From NCBI GenBank assembly GCA_902785755.1, contig CACZZO010000002.1, positions 62,001-126,000 on the forward strand: a stretch of 64,000 bases of DNA, in the 5' to 3' direction. The notes under the pieces are model-generated. The model was not told the origin of the DNA. It did not search any database and saw nothing but the letters and a program-made list of their open reading frames with translations. Shown here piece by piece: positions 26,553 through 36,364 of the stretch. How positions within the stretch are numbered: position 1 is the first letter of the stretch; each line of letters starts with the position of its first letter. Made by a program: the position numbers and the translations under genes. This DNA is from an uncultured Bacteroidia bacterium. Its GTDB lineage: Bacteria > Bacteroidota > Bacteroidia > Bacteroidales > F082.

Positions 26553-27426
26553 TGCAAATAATGTTGAGACTTAATGGATTAACTTTGAGATGAAGGTCTT
26601 TTTCCATCATTACTGACTCGCCGTCGAGGTTGATGACCTCGGCCTTGGGCCGGATGATGGTGGCTTCGGGAGTTTGTATGATTTTCACTTTTGGCGCTTT
26701 GTCCATCATGCCATCAATCATGTAACCGCCCATGATGGGAAGTTCCAACGGATTGGGTTTCTGCACGATGCAAAGGTCGACTTTGCCGTCCCACAACGAG
26801 GCATGAGGCGAGATGGGGAAGTCGTAGCCCATTTGGTTGGAGTTGGCAAACGAGATGAAAAAAGCGTTGACTTCAAGGGTTTCGGTGGGCGTGATGATGG
26901 TGTAGGGCTGCTCGTTCATGGTGATGTAGTTGAGGACAATGTACCTGAAATAGGTGTCGAAACCTCGGCGCGGGTCTTTGCTGTAGTCTTCGGCAACCTT
27001 GGCGTCGTAGCCCGTTCCCGAAATGCTGATGAATGGTGTGCCATTCACGGTGACAGTGTCGATTTTGCGCTGCTCGTTCCTGTTGATGACTTGCAAGGCT
27101 TTGATGGGGTCGAGCGGAATGTTGAGGCAGCGCGAAAGGCCGTTGCCTGAGCCGCAAGGGATGATGGCCAAGGCCAAATCGGTGCCGATGAGGCGCGTGC
27201 CCACTTCGTTGACAGAGCCATCGCCACCAGCCACGGCGAGAATGTCAAAATGCTGGTTGATGGCATCTTGAGCAAGCATGATGGCATGGCTTGGGTACTC
27301 GGAAACGCAAATCTCGTAGTCAAATTTCGAGAGGTCGAGATGCTCCTTGATTTGCTGCGGGAGGTGCTCTTTGTGCTTCTTGCCGGAGATTGGGTTAATG
27401 ATGAATCGAATCTTCTGCTTGCCCAT
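26536..27426 (-). CDS. Diacylglycerol/lipid kinase family protein
   Basis: A 296-residue kinase of the DagK/YegS family: the nucleotide-binding IINPISGKK at the start, the signature AGGDGSVNEVG near residue 66, and PCGSGNGLSR. It phosphorylates diacylglycerol or a related lipid using ATP at the inner face of the membrane. The neighbour upstream is a sulfatase-type membrane enzyme that may produce diacylglycerol when moving glycerol-phosphate headgroups, so recycling of that product is a reasonable inference. It overlaps that gene by 32 bp. Confidence 0.92.
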   Translation of the reverse strand: MGKQKIRFIINPISGKKHKEHLPQQIKEHLDLSKFDYEICVSEYPSHAIMLAQDAINQHFDILAVAGGDGSVNEVGTRLIGTDLALAIIPCGSGNGLSRCLNIPLDPIKALQVINRNEQRKIDTVTVNGTPFISISGTGYDAKVAEDYSKDPRRGFDTYFRYIVLNYITMNEQPYTIITPTETLEVNAFFISFANSNQMGYDFPISPHASLWDGKVDLCIVQKPNPLELPIMGGYMIDGMMDKAPKVKIIQTPEATIIRPKAEVINLDGESVMMEKDLHLKVNPLSLNIICNETQK

Positions 27427-29383
27427 AAAAATCTGTTATTGACGGTTTCAAACTGTTGGTAATCATTCTGTTGTTGTACACCTGCATAAAATGGTAGAGC
27501 CTGTCGAACACGTCTTGGCATTGAAGTCGGTCGATGAGATTGTCGTTCAGGAGCGAGTCGTTGATGGGCCTGAAAATGCCGAATGGATTCTCGCCATCGG
27601 ATTGCACCAAATAAGTGCCGTCGCAATATTGGTAGGTGAGGTTGTAATAGCTGGCAAAGGCCTGTTCACTGATGGTGTCGAAGAGGTTGCGCCCGAAAGA
27701 GAAAAGGGTGTCGTTCACATGGAGCGCGGCGAGGATGGATGGCCCAAGGTCAATTTGTTGGGCAATCTCGTTGCAACGCAAAGGCTTGATTTTCTTTGGG
27801 TAATAGAACGCAATCGGGATGGAATACATGCCCCAAACGTTGCTGTATTCGGGTTGGAAATGCTCGTTGTTGGAGTAGTCGGCGGTGATGACGAAAAGGG
27901 TGTTGTCGAACCACGGCATTTGCGAGGCGGTCTCGAAAAAGTCCTTCAAAGCGCAATCGACATAATAGATGGTTTTCTCAAAGCCCGTCCAGAAATAGCT
28001 TTCTTTGGGCAGTACGAAACTCTTGGGCATCTTGTACGGATAGCGCGACGAAAGCGTGTAGATGGCCGTGGCGAAAGGCTGATGCACGCGGTTGAGGGTG
28101 TGGGCGGCGTATTGCAGGAAAGGCCCGTCGTAAATGCCCCATTGCCCGTCATAGTCGCTATCGTCGTCGTATTCGATGCGCCCGAAATAATTCTTGAAAC
28201 CGGCTCGGTGCGAGAACTCGTCAAAACCTTGAACGCCGTTGTTGCCTCCGTGCATGAAAATGGTGTTGTAGCCGTGCCGTTGCAGGTGTTGGCCAAAGGC
28301 GTCGAAGTCGTTTTCGGCGTAAGGCGACCTCACGAAATCGTTGTCCATCATGGCCGGAATGCTTGCCAATATGGAAGGCAGCACTTCAAGGCTGCGGCGG
28401 CTGTTCGACATGCCGTTGAACGTAAGGCTTTGGCCGAGAAGCGAATCGAGGAAGGGTGTGAGGGGGAAGCGGCGGTCGTGGCTGTAGTAACTGACCATTT
28501 CCTGCCCGACACTTTTCAGGATGATGATGACCAAATTGTCAGGGATACTATCGATGCTCAAGGTGTCGCTTTCGATGAAACGGTTGGCTGACAGGTTTTT
28601 ATGGATGGGTGAAAAGCCGGTTTCATAGTCTCCGGCTATTTCTTTCAGCGCGGTTTCGTGGGTGGTGACAAGGCAAAATGGCGTGTTGAGCAAAATGGGT
28701 GCGTTTTGAGGGTCGGTATACTGCATGGCGGTTGCCATAGTGATGGGTTGGGCTTGCAGGCCGCCTCTCCATGCTATGATGGACAATAAGAGCATGACAC
28801 CCAAGCTGATACTTTGCTTGAGATGCCATCGAGGCTCGATTTCCTTCTCAGGGGCGTGAAGTCGGGTGTGCTGCGCTACTACGCTGATAACCAATACAAA
28901 AAGGATGAATATGACGAGCAGATACCAATAATCGAAAAGCACCTGCCTGAGGATGCCAAACGACACCTCGTCGGAGTTGCCGAGCACTTTCAGGAAGTCG
29001 ATGGTGAGGTGCTTCCCGAAGAAATGGAAACATACTATATCGATGAAATTCAATAGGATAGCGAAGGCGTTGACAATCACATAAATGAAGTCAATGACCT
29101 TTTGCGCCACTTTATTGTAGATTTTCAGCGAAGGGAAACAATAATAAAGGATGACGGGCAAGTTGAGGCCCACCACAATGGGAAGGTCGAACCTCATGCC
29201 ATAGAAATAGAGCTTCAAGGCTTGACCGAGCGTCAGTTGGTGAAAAAACTGCTGGTTGAAAAGATAGACCATCCAACGGCTGATGCTGAGGGCCAAAAGG
29301 ATAACCAAGAGCCTGTAAACAAGCCGCATATAAGGCTTTCCAAGCCACTCTTGAATCTTCTCTTTTTGGGTGTGTCGTCGCAT
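27395..29383 (-). CDS. LTA synthase-family membrane sulfatase
   Basis: A 662-residue protein with about five N-terminal hydrophobic segments (to about residue 200) and an extracytoplasmic sulfatase-fold domain (about 270-600). The domain has NLVIIILKSVGQEMVSYYS, MHGGNNGVQGF and LFVITADYSNNEHF. Members transfer phosphoglycerol or phosphoethanolamine-type groups onto glycans or lipids. A gram-negative host makes true lipoteichoic acid unlikely. The ATG at 29383 is preferred because the minus-strand promoter box at 29405-29412 lies upstream of it and would be inside the longer ORF. It leads the nine-gene operon. Confidence 0.88.
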   Translation of the reverse strand: MRRHTQKEKIQEWLGKPYMRLVYRLLVILLALSISRWMVYLFNQQFFHQLTLGQALKLYFYGMRFDLPIVVGLNLPVILYYCFPSLKIYNKVAQKVIDFIYVIVNAFAILLNFIDIVCFHFFGKHLTIDFLKVLGNSDEVSFGILRQVLFDYWYLLVIFILFVLVISVVAQHTRLHAPEKEIEPRWHLKQSISLGVMLLLSIIAWRGGLQAQPITMATAMQYTDPQNAPILLNTPFCLVTTHETALKEIAGDYETGFSPIHKNLSANRFIESDTLSIDSIPDNLVIIILKSVGQEMVSYYSHDRRFPLTPFLDSLLGQSLTFNGMSNSRRSLEVLPSILASIPAMMDNDFVRSPYAENDFDAFGQHLQRHGYNTIFMHGGNNGVQGFDEFSHRAGFKNYFGRIEYDDDSDYDGQWGIYDGPFLQYAAHTLNRVHQPFATAIYTLSSRYPYKMPKSFVLPKESYFWTGFEKTIYYVDCALKDFFETASQMPWFDNTLFVITADYSNNEHFQPEYSNVWGMYSIPIAFYYPKKIKPLRCNEIAQQIDLGPSILAALHVNDTLFSFGRNLFDTISEQAFASYYNLTYQYCDGTYLVQSDGENPFGIFRPINDSLLNDNLIDRLQCQDVFDRLYHFMQVYNNRMITNSLKPSITDFYGQAEDSIHH

Positions 29384-29404
29384 CGATTGTTCCTTTTTCC
29401 GTTG

Positions 29405-29412
29405 CAAAAGTA
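29405..29412 (-). promoter_or_regulatory. -7 box of the minus-strand nine-gene operon
   Basis: It reads TACTTTTG on the minus strand, 21 bp before the ATG at 29383. Confidence 0.65.
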
Positions 29413-29425
29413 TATAAAAAAGTGC

Positions 29426-29433
29426 TATTTTTG
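29426..29433 (+). promoter_or_regulatory. -7 box of the M23 peptidase gene
   Basis: TATTTTTG lies 29 bp before the ATG at 29463 and is divergent from the minus-strand box 14 bp away. Confidence 0.7.
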
Positions 29434-29462
29434 CCCAAAATTTCAACTAATCTGTTTTCACG

Positions 29463-31175
29463 ATGAAGAAACTACGTTCAGCCTTGGTTTTGGCTTTTGT
29501 TTTGTCGGCTTTTTGGGGTGTGGCCCAGGAGTCGTTTCCCAATTACGGCAAGCCTCTTGACATCCCGATTTACCTTTCCGCCACATTTGGCGAAATCCGT
29601 CCCAACCACATCCATGCGGGCCTCGACATCAAGACGCAGGGCGTGGAGGGCAAAAAGGTGTTTGCCGTCGCCGATGGCTACATCAGCCGTATCGGAGTTT
29701 CGCCATACGGTTATGGTAACGTGCTGTATATCACGCATTACGATGGCTATACGAGCGTGTATGCCCATTTGCAGCGGTTTTCGGGCGAGATTGCCAAATA
29801 TGTGAAGGATTATCAATACAAGCACAAGAAATTTGCCTCGCAGATTTATCCCGACAAGGACAAGTTCCCGATAAAAAAAGGTGATTTGATTGCCTATTCG
29901 GGCAATTCTGGCGGTTCGGGAGGCCCGCATTTGCATTTCGAAATCCGTCACACGCTGAGCGAAAAACCGGTCAATCCGATGTATTTCGGATACAAGATTG
30001 AGGACAATACGCGCCCGCTCATACAAGGTGTGTCAGTCTATCCTTTGGGTGACGAAGCGACTTTGGAGGGTGGTATCAAACCGATGTATTTCTCCGTTGA
30101 AGGTGGCGATAAAGGCCGTTATTCATTGAAAGACAGGAATATCGTCCGCGCCAATGGTGCCATCGGGTTTGGAATCCGCACCTTCGACCAAGTTGGCACT
30201 TCGACCAACAAGAACGGCCCTTATCTTTATGAGCTTTACCTTGACGACGAACTGGCTTTTCAGGTGGAGTGCGACAGTTTTTCCTACAGCGAGCCGCGCT
30301 ATGTGAACAGCCTCCTCGATTATCGCCGTTATAAGCAGAAGAAAACGAGTTATGTGCGCACCGAAACCGACCCGTTCAACAAACTGCAAATGATTGAAAA
30401 ACGGAACGGAACGGTGACAGTGAACGAGGGCGACACGGTGAATGTGCGCTTCAAAATCGCTGATTATGTGGGTAATACCTCTCAGATTAATTTCAAGTTG
30501 GTGGGCACAGCACCCGTTTATGTGGAGCGACCAGAACGCCGTCGCAGCGAATATTTCGTGAAAGCCGACGGCTCGTTGAACAACAACATTACGATTGATG
30601 ATTTCAATGTTTCGATGGAGCGTGGCACGCTTTTCCGTGATGAATGGATTCAGACGGGTCAACGCGACGAAAGAGGCTGTTGCTCACGCATTTACCGTTT
30701 CGGCGATGAGGAATTGACAACCTTCAAGCAGTTCACCGTCCGAATCCGTCCTGACGAGGCTTGGGCCGACCATCCCGGAAAATACATTGCTTATTTCGAC
30801 AACAGTGGTAAGGTATCTTCGCTTGGTGGCAAGATGAAGGGCGGCTGCATGGAAGTCGCGACCCGCTCGTTGGGCGAGTTTACCATCAAAATCGATTCGG
30901 TTGCGCCCACGGTCAAAGCGTCCAATTTCAAGGACGGGCAGTCGGTGAGTGCGCTCAAGTCGCTGAGGTTCAAGATTTCCGACGACATGACAGGCATTGA
31001 AACCTACGACATCTATCTTGACGATGTTTGGGTGCTTGGTCAATATGATGCCAAAAACGCTTTGCTCTATTACGAAATCGACGAAAAGATGAAGAAAGGT
31101 ACCAACAATGTGAAAGTCGTGGTGACTGACGGGGTGGGGAATAACAAAACCTTGAAAATGAAGGTGGTGTATTGA
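29463..31175 (+). CDS. Secreted M23-family metallopeptidase
   Basis: A 570-residue exported protein with a signal peptide (to about residue 22, ending GVAQE). The M23/LytM zinc site is HIHAGLDIKTQ near residue 53 and GGPHLHFEIRH near 155. The C-terminal 400 residues are beta-rich and include DDMTGIETYDIYLDD, an Ig-like fold. M23 enzymes cleave peptidoglycan cross-bridges or other glycine-containing peptides. All metal ligands are present, so it should be active rather than a LytM activator. It has its own promoter. Confidence 0.92.
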   Translation: MKKLRSALVLAFVLSAFWGVAQESFPNYGKPLDIPIYLSATFGEIRPNHIHAGLDIKTQGVEGKKVFAVADGYISRIGVSPYGYGNVLYITHYDGYTSVYAHLQRFSGEIAKYVKDYQYKHKKFASQIYPDKDKFPIKKGDLIAYSGNSGGSGGPHLHFEIRHTLSEKPVNPMYFGYKIEDNTRPLIQGVSVYPLGDEATLEGGIKPMYFSVEGGDKGRYSLKDRNIVRANGAIGFGIRTFDQVGTSTNKNGPYLYELYLDDELAFQVECDSFSYSEPRYVNSLLDYRRYKQKKTSYVRTETDPFNKLQMIEKRNGTVTVNEGDTVNVRFKIADYVGNTSQINFKLVGTAPVYVERPERRRSEYFVKADGSLNNNITIDDFNVSMERGTLFRDEWIQTGQRDERGCCSRIYRFGDEELTTFKQFTVRIRPDEAWADHPGKYIAYFDNSGKVSSLGGKMKGGCMEVATRSLGEFTIKIDSVAPTVKASNFKDGQSVSALKSLRFKISDDMTGIETYDIYLDDVWVLGQYDAKNALLYYEIDEKMKKGTNNVKVVVTDGVGNNKTLKMKVVY

Positions 31176-31203
31176 TTACGAGTTGAAAACAGATCATTTA
31201 GCT

Positions 31204-34191
31204 ATGTCAAACATGATACAAAAGAAGGCGGCCAGGCAATTCGTCAAGGATTGGACGGGCAAAGGCTACGAGAAAGGCGAAACCCAACGCTTTTGGTTGG
31301 ACTTGCTCCACAATGTCTTTGGAGTGGACGACCCGACCAAAACAATGCAGTTCGAGATTCCCGTCAAAACCATCACCAAGGAGAAAGGCGCGGATTTCAT
31401 CGATGGCTACATCGCTCCAACCAAGGTGTTGATTGAGCAGAAAGGCTCGCATATTGACCTTTCAGCCAAAGCCAAACAATCTGACGGAGCGGAACTTACA
31501 CCTTACCAACAAGCCCGCCGCTATGCCACGGGTTTGCCGCTTTCGATGGCTCCGCGTTGGATTGTGGCCTGCAATTTCACCACTTTCGAGATACACGACA
31601 TGGAGCGTCCCAACGATGCGCCCGAAATCATCCAACTGTCTGACTTGGAGAAGGAATATCATCGTTTGGCTTTCTTGGTTGATGATGCCAACGCACATAT
31701 CAAGAAGGAGTTGGAGGTCAGCATCAAGGCGGGCGAGATTGTCGGTGTGCTGTACGACAAGATTTTGGCGCAATACAAAGACCCCGAAAGCCTTGAATCG
31801 CAAAAAGCCTTGAATAAACTTTGCGTGCGCTTGGTGTTTTGCCTCTATGCCGAGGACGCGGGCATTTTCGGGAGCAAGAGCATGTTTCACGACTATATGG
31901 CGCAGTTTTCGGCTACCGACTTCAGAATGAGGCTGATAGAGTTGTTCCGCGTGTTGGACATCAAGCCCGAAGACCGCGACCCGTACATGGACGAAAAACT
32001 CGCAGCCTTTCCTTATGTGAACGGCGGAATGTTTTCGGGCGACATCGAAATACCACGAATCAACGAGGAAATCCGCGACCTCATCCTGCAACGTGCCTCC
32101 GACGACTTCGACTGGAGCCTGATTTCGCCGACCATCTTCGGAGCCGTGTTTGAAAGCACATTGAATCCAGAAACGCGCCGCGCCGGAGGAATGCACTACA
32201 CTTCAATTGAGAACATCCACAAGGTCATCGACCCGCTGTTTTTGGATGGCTTGAAGGCCGAGTTTGCCGAAATCAAGGCCATGACTGTGGCCAAGACCAA
32301 GAAAGACAAGGCTTTGGCCTTCCAGAACAAATTGGCTTCGCTGAAGTTCCTCGACCCTGCTTGCGGTTCGGGCAATTTCCTCACGGAATCCTATATGTCC
32401 TTGCGCCGATTGGAAAACGAAGTCCTCCGTATCCTTTTCGGCGACAACCGTTTGATAGGCGAGATTGCAGACCCTATCAAGGTGAGTATCAATCAGTTCT
32501 ACGGTATCGAAATCAACGACTTCGCTTGTGCGGTGGCGCAAACCGCGTTGTGGATTGCCGAGAGCCAAATGATGATGGAAACCGACGAAATCGTTGGCTT
32601 CAACCTCGACCCGCTGCCGTTGCGCAAATACACCAACATCCGCGAAGGCAACGCATTGCGGATGAGTTGGTCGGAATGGGACGAACCTGACGACTCGACG
32701 ACCGTTTATGCCGATGAGGTTTATTTACAGCCCTACCAGGCAACCGAAACCACTTCCTTTGTTGCCAACGAACCCGAAGTCAGATATGGGACAATAGAAC
32801 TTTACAGTCCTACCATTCATCCCATGACCAAGCCGAAAAGAACCCGTCATGTTGATTTCGACTACATCATGGGCAATCCGCCGTTTGTGGGAGCGCGAAT
32901 CATGTCGGCTGAACAGAAAGCCGACTTGATTTCTGTCTTTGGGCCAAAATGGAAGAACATCGGCAATATGGATTATGTGTCGGGTTGGTATAGGAAAGCT
33001 GCGGTTTTGATGAATAGCAGTCTAAAACTACATGCCGCCCTTGTTTCCACCAATTCCATCACTCAAGGCGAACAGGTGTCCAACCTTTGGAAGCCATTGA
33101 TGGACAACGGAGTGCATATTGATTTCGCATGGCGGACCTTCATTTGGGATAGTGAGGCCACCCAAAAAGCCCATGTGCATTGCGTCGTTGTCGGTTTTTC
33201 CAAAAGTAAAGACGAAAGCAAACGGAGAATCTTTGATGGAACTTCTATTGTAGAGGCTAAAAATATCAATGGCTATCTGATTGACGGTGAAGATGTTTTT
33301 GCGGAGAGCCGACAGCATCCTATTTGCGATGTGCCTGAAATCGGCATCGGCAACAAGCCCATCGACGGAGGTTTCTATCTTTTCAAGGACGACGAAAAGG
33401 AAGCGTTCCTTGCAAAAGAACCTGCCGCCGAGAAGTATTTCAAACGTTGGTATGGCTCCGATGAATTTATCAACCGTCGCCCCCGCTGGTGCCTGTGGCT
33501 GGGCGAAGCCAATCCCGTTGAACTCCTGAGACTTCCCGAGTGCATGAAACGGGTTGAAGCGGTAAGGAACTATCGCCTTGAAAGCAAAAGTCCTGGAACG
33601 GTGAAGTTGGCCGACCGCCCCACGCGCTTCCATGTGGAAAACATGCCGAAGGGCAATTATTTGTTGATTCCTGAAACATCATCGGTGAATCGCCAATATA
33701 TTCCCATGGGATTTATGTCGCCCGAGGTTCTTTGCAGCAATGCGGTAAGACTGATTCCCGATGCTACTCTATATCATTTTGGCATCCTGACCTCTTCTGT
33801 CCATAATGCTTGGATGCGAGTGGTGTGCGGACGGTTGAAATCGGATTTCCGATATTCTAAAGATATCGTTTACAACAACTTCCCATGGCCGTGTGTGATG
33901 GTTGAGCCTGTCGAAACCATCGGTCATTTCGACAAGCTCAATGACCTAAAAGCCAAAATCGAAGGCACCGCCCAAGCCATTCTCGATGCCCGCGACATTT
34001 ATCCAGAGGCCTCGCTTGCTGACATGTACGGCAACCTTTTCCTGTTCCCTGAATTGCAGAAAGCCCACCGCGCCAACGATGCCGCCGTTCTCGAAGCCTA
34101 TGGCTTCCCGAAGGATGCCTCAGAATCGGAAATCGTTGCCCGTTTGTTCAAGATGTATCAGGAAATGACGCTTCACAGCCCCACGAATTGA
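31204..34191 (+). CDS. MmeI-like type IIL restriction-modification enzyme
   Basis: A 995-residue single-chain enzyme. The N-terminal nuclease has Asp64/Asp67 and Glu78-x-Lys80 (VLIEQKG), the PD-(D/E)XK layout of MmeI. A helical linker (about 150-340) follows, then a gamma-class N6-adenine methylase with motif I DPACGSGNF from Asp384 and catalytic NPPFVG from Asn558. A target-recognition region (about 700-900) and a short C-terminal domain complete it. In this family the same recognition domain directs both cutting and methylation of one strand. The ATG at 31204 is preferred over the TTG at 31183. It lies alone, 28 bp after the peptidase gene. Confidence 0.9.
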   Translation: MSNMIQKKAARQFVKDWTGKGYEKGETQRFWLDLLHNVFGVDDPTKTMQFEIPVKTITKEKGADFIDGYIAPTKVLIEQKGSHIDLSAKAKQSDGAELTPYQQARRYATGLPLSMAPRWIVACNFTTFEIHDMERPNDAPEIIQLSDLEKEYHRLAFLVDDANAHIKKELEVSIKAGEIVGVLYDKILAQYKDPESLESQKALNKLCVRLVFCLYAEDAGIFGSKSMFHDYMAQFSATDFRMRLIELFRVLDIKPEDRDPYMDEKLAAFPYVNGGMFSGDIEIPRINEEIRDLILQRASDDFDWSLISPTIFGAVFESTLNPETRRAGGMHYTSIENIHKVIDPLFLDGLKAEFAEIKAMTVAKTKKDKALAFQNKLASLKFLDPACGSGNFLTESYMSLRRLENEVLRILFGDNRLIGEIADPIKVSINQFYGIEINDFACAVAQTALWIAESQMMMETDEIVGFNLDPLPLRKYTNIREGNALRMSWSEWDEPDDSTTVYADEVYLQPYQATETTSFVANEPEVRYGTIELYSPTIHPMTKPKRTRHVDFDYIMGNPPFVGARIMSAEQKADLISVFGPKWKNIGNMDYVSGWYRKAAVLMNSSLKLHAALVSTNSITQGEQVSNLWKPLMDNGVHIDFAWRTFIWDSEATQKAHVHCVVVGFSKSKDESKRRIFDGTSIVEAKNINGYLIDGEDVFAESRQHPICDVPEIGIGNKPIDGGFYLFKDDEKEAFLAKEPAAEKYFKRWYGSDEFINRRPRWCLWLGEANPVELLRLPECMKRVEAVRNYRLESKSPGTVKLADRPTRFHVENMPKGNYLLIPETSSVNRQYIPMGFMSPEVLCSNAVRLIPDATLYHFGILTSSVHNAWMRVVCGRLKSDFRYSKDIVYNNFPWPCVMVEPVETIGHFDKLNDLKAKIEGTAQAILDARDIYPEASLADMYGNLFLFPELQKAHRANDAAVLEAYGFPKDASESEIVARLFKMYQEMTLHSPTN

Positions 34192-35636
34192 TAAGCCCCA
34201 ATATCGGGAGCACCAACGCGCGAAACACCGTCCAAATCGCTCGGCATTTCATTGCCAAACAGCGGATTACCCAAGCCGATGACGGGCGACGCGATGCTGT
34301 CGATGTGGCAGTCGGGCTTCATTTGGTCGCGGAAAAGCGGGTCGAGGTTGAAGAGGCAATGGCTAAATCCTGGCATCGTGCCGTTGTATTTCTCCGATTT
34401 GATCAGGCAATGGTCGAACAGATAGGTGGAGTCGGCATCTGGACCGAAAGAGGTCTTGAATTCATCTTTTTGCTTGCCGTAGATGATGCAGTTGTCCATT
34501 TCCATGCGGAAAGGATAGTAAAAGAGTTCTTCGTTGGCATCGACGGCACAGTTGGTCACAGTAACGGCATTTTCGTTGCTGTTGTGTTCGTTGGCGTTCC
34601 AATAGTTTGCGATGGTGCCGTGAACGAAGCGGTAATCGCCGCCAAAGGCCCAGAAGTTGGCAAAGCCACAGTTGGCGAGGACGAAATTCTTGGCCTCAAC
34701 AGCATAGAGGATGGAAAACAGCCCATAGCCGCTTTGGTTTTCGACAATGGTGTTTTCGACGCGCAAGGCACATTCCGTTGCTTTCAGCACCGATTGGCAG
34801 TTGAGTCCAATGGTGCCGTTGCGGATGATGGCGTGGCTGATGCGGTGGTCGGCACCGGCGCGACCGTCCATCATCAGTATTTGCTCCCATTGTCCGGGCG
34901 TGTGGTCGTAATAGGACTCCAAGCGGTCGCCTTGGACGACGACGGGCTCTTCGGCGGTTCCATCGATGATGAGTTGGCCGTCGCTCCACGAAAGGATGCC
35001 GCCGCCTTTGTGACAATGGATTTGCGTGCCTTTTTCGATTTTCAATGTGCTGTAACTGTTGATGAGCGCATAGCCGTAAATGACGTAGGGCCGTTCCGAA
35101 GTCCAAACTGTGGTTTCAAGGCTGTCGGCGACGATATGATAAGGATAAATGACCCCACCCAAGTTGACAGACTTGTCGGCCACAATGTAGTTGGCGTTTT
35201 GTCCCCATGCCAATAGCTTGATAGTCTGTGTGTTGCCGTTGGTAATGAATTCCAATTCGTCTTCCACGATGAAAGGCGTATTGAGGTCATTCGGGTTGAT
35301 GGTGACGCGCAGAAAAGAGAAAAGACTGTCCTCCGCAGGGACGATTTTGTCGTAAATCTCGATGTTGTTTTCGCCGTCCACATTGAGGCGGAAAGGCGAG
35401 CTTTCTCCTCCAATAAGCCGTATCGAGCTGATTTTCAGGTCGTCGCTGTGGCGGTTGTAGATTCTCAATTCATGAGTTGCCGAGCCTAAAGAGGTGAAAA
35501 CCGTGTCGAAAAGCACCGTATCTGCCGAAAACTCAAGTTTCAGGTTGGCGTCAGGGTTGATTTGGCTGCTCTTCCTACAAGAAACGACTGCCAATAGGAA
35601 AATGCTGATTATGAGTATGATATGTGTTTTTTTCAT
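34173..35636 (-). CDS. Beta-helix lipoprotein
   Basis: A 487-residue lipoprotein with the lipobox LLAVVSC at residues 14-20. The N-terminal 130 residues contain a DUF1573/Ig-like segment (DTVFTSLGSATHELRIYN). The rest is a right-handed parallel beta-helix with repeated ATECALRVENTIVENQSGYG-like turns and a closing GAPDIGAYQF. Proteins of this type in Bacteroidota are surface or periplasmic and have no assigned reaction. It converges with the MmeI-like gene, sharing 19 bp at the 3' ends. Confidence 0.82.
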   Translation of the reverse strand: MKKTHIILIISIFLLAVVSCRKSSQINPDANLKLEFSADTVLFDTVFTSLGSATHELRIYNRHSDDLKISSIRLIGGESSPFRLNVDGENNIEIYDKIVPAEDSLFSFLRVTINPNDLNTPFIVEDELEFITNGNTQTIKLLAWGQNANYIVADKSVNLGGVIYPYHIVADSLETTVWTSERPYVIYGYALINSYSTLKIEKGTQIHCHKGGGILSWSDGQLIIDGTAEEPVVVQGDRLESYYDHTPGQWEQILMMDGRAGADHRISHAIIRNGTIGLNCQSVLKATECALRVENTIVENQSGYGLFSILYAVEAKNFVLANCGFANFWAFGGDYRFVHGTIANYWNANEHNSNENAVTVTNCAVDANEELFYYPFRMEMDNCIIYGKQKDEFKTSFGPDADSTYLFDHCLIKSEKYNGTMPGFSHCLFNLDPLFRDQMKPDCHIDSIASPVIGLGNPLFGNEMPSDLDGVSRVGAPDIGAYQFVGL

Positions 35637-35698
35637 AAGGAAATCTTGAATGGCAAAAATAAACTATTATCTGATACGAGCGGAATCGGTTTTTATTG

Positions 35699-35706
35699 TA
35701 TTTTTG
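35699..35706 (+). promoter_or_regulatory. -7 box of the envelope protein gene
   Basis: TATTTTTG lies 40 bp upstream of the ATG at 35747. Confidence 0.65.
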
Positions 35707-35746
35707 CGCAAAATAAACTATGTTGATTTATAGATTTCACAGAAAA

Positions 35747-36307
35747 ATGAAACGTTTCGCGATTGTTGCCTTTATTGGCATGATGATTTTTGGCTTTCTC
35801 GGTCATGCAACTGCCCAACGATTACAAGGAACTCCCGATTTGGGAGGGAAAGTTGTCTATGGCGGAACCTTCGGTTTCGGCCTGAATAACAGATATCTTA
35901 GACTATCCATTGCGCCTCAGATAGGCTACAGAATCTTCAATCCTTGGGAAATTGGAGTTCGTGGCATCTACGATATGGACTGCTTTTTCGATAGGTGGAA
36001 TGGCAATTCCTATGGCCATTATTTTGGAGTGGCTCCATATACGAGTATTCAGATTTATAGGGGGTTGTTTCTCCATGCCGAGGACGAGATTCTGTATGGC
36101 ATCAGAAGATGGAACAGCCAAACGGTATCCCAAAAATGGTACAATACGGTCTTCGTGGGCGGCGGTATCCGGCAATATGCCGAAAATGGCAGCTATGTGT
36201 ATTTCTTGGCGCTTTATAATCTCAGTTGGGGCCTTCTCCAACCCAATAGCTCTATGGATACTCCCTATGCCTCACCCTTCACGATCCGAGTGGGCTATTG
36301 CTTTTAA
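35747..36307 (+). CDS. Exported beta-barrel-like envelope protein, function unknown
   Basis: A 186-residue protein with a signal peptide ending HATAQR near residue 24. The mature part has alternating short beta-strands rich in Gly and Tyr and an aromatic last residue (IRVGYCF), typical of small outer-membrane barrels. I do not recognise the family. The ATG at 35747 is chosen because the signal peptide begins there (MKRF); an upstream in-frame ATG at 35720 would place nine polar residues in front of it. It is monocistronic. Confidence 0.7.
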   Translation: MKRFAIVAFIGMMIFGFLGHATAQRLQGTPDLGGKVVYGGTFGFGLNNRYLRLSIAPQIGYRIFNPWEIGVRGIYDMDCFFDRWNGNSYGHYFGVAPYTSIQIYRGLFLHAEDEILYGIRRWNSQTVSQKWYNTVFVGGGIRQYAENGSYVYFLALYNLSWGLLQPNSSMDTPYASPFTIRVGYCF

Positions 36308-36339
36308 TCAGTTGATAGTTAGCAGTTGCGCCTGTTGAT

Positions 36340-36364
36340 AACTCTCAACTCTAAACTCTCAACT
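36340..36364. repeat. 14-bp tandem repeat, second site
   Basis: AACTCTCAACTCTA at 36340-36353 is followed by a partial copy, AACTCTCAACT. It is the same unit as at 24962-24993. It lies between converging genes and runs into the smpB stop codon. Confidence 0.75.
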
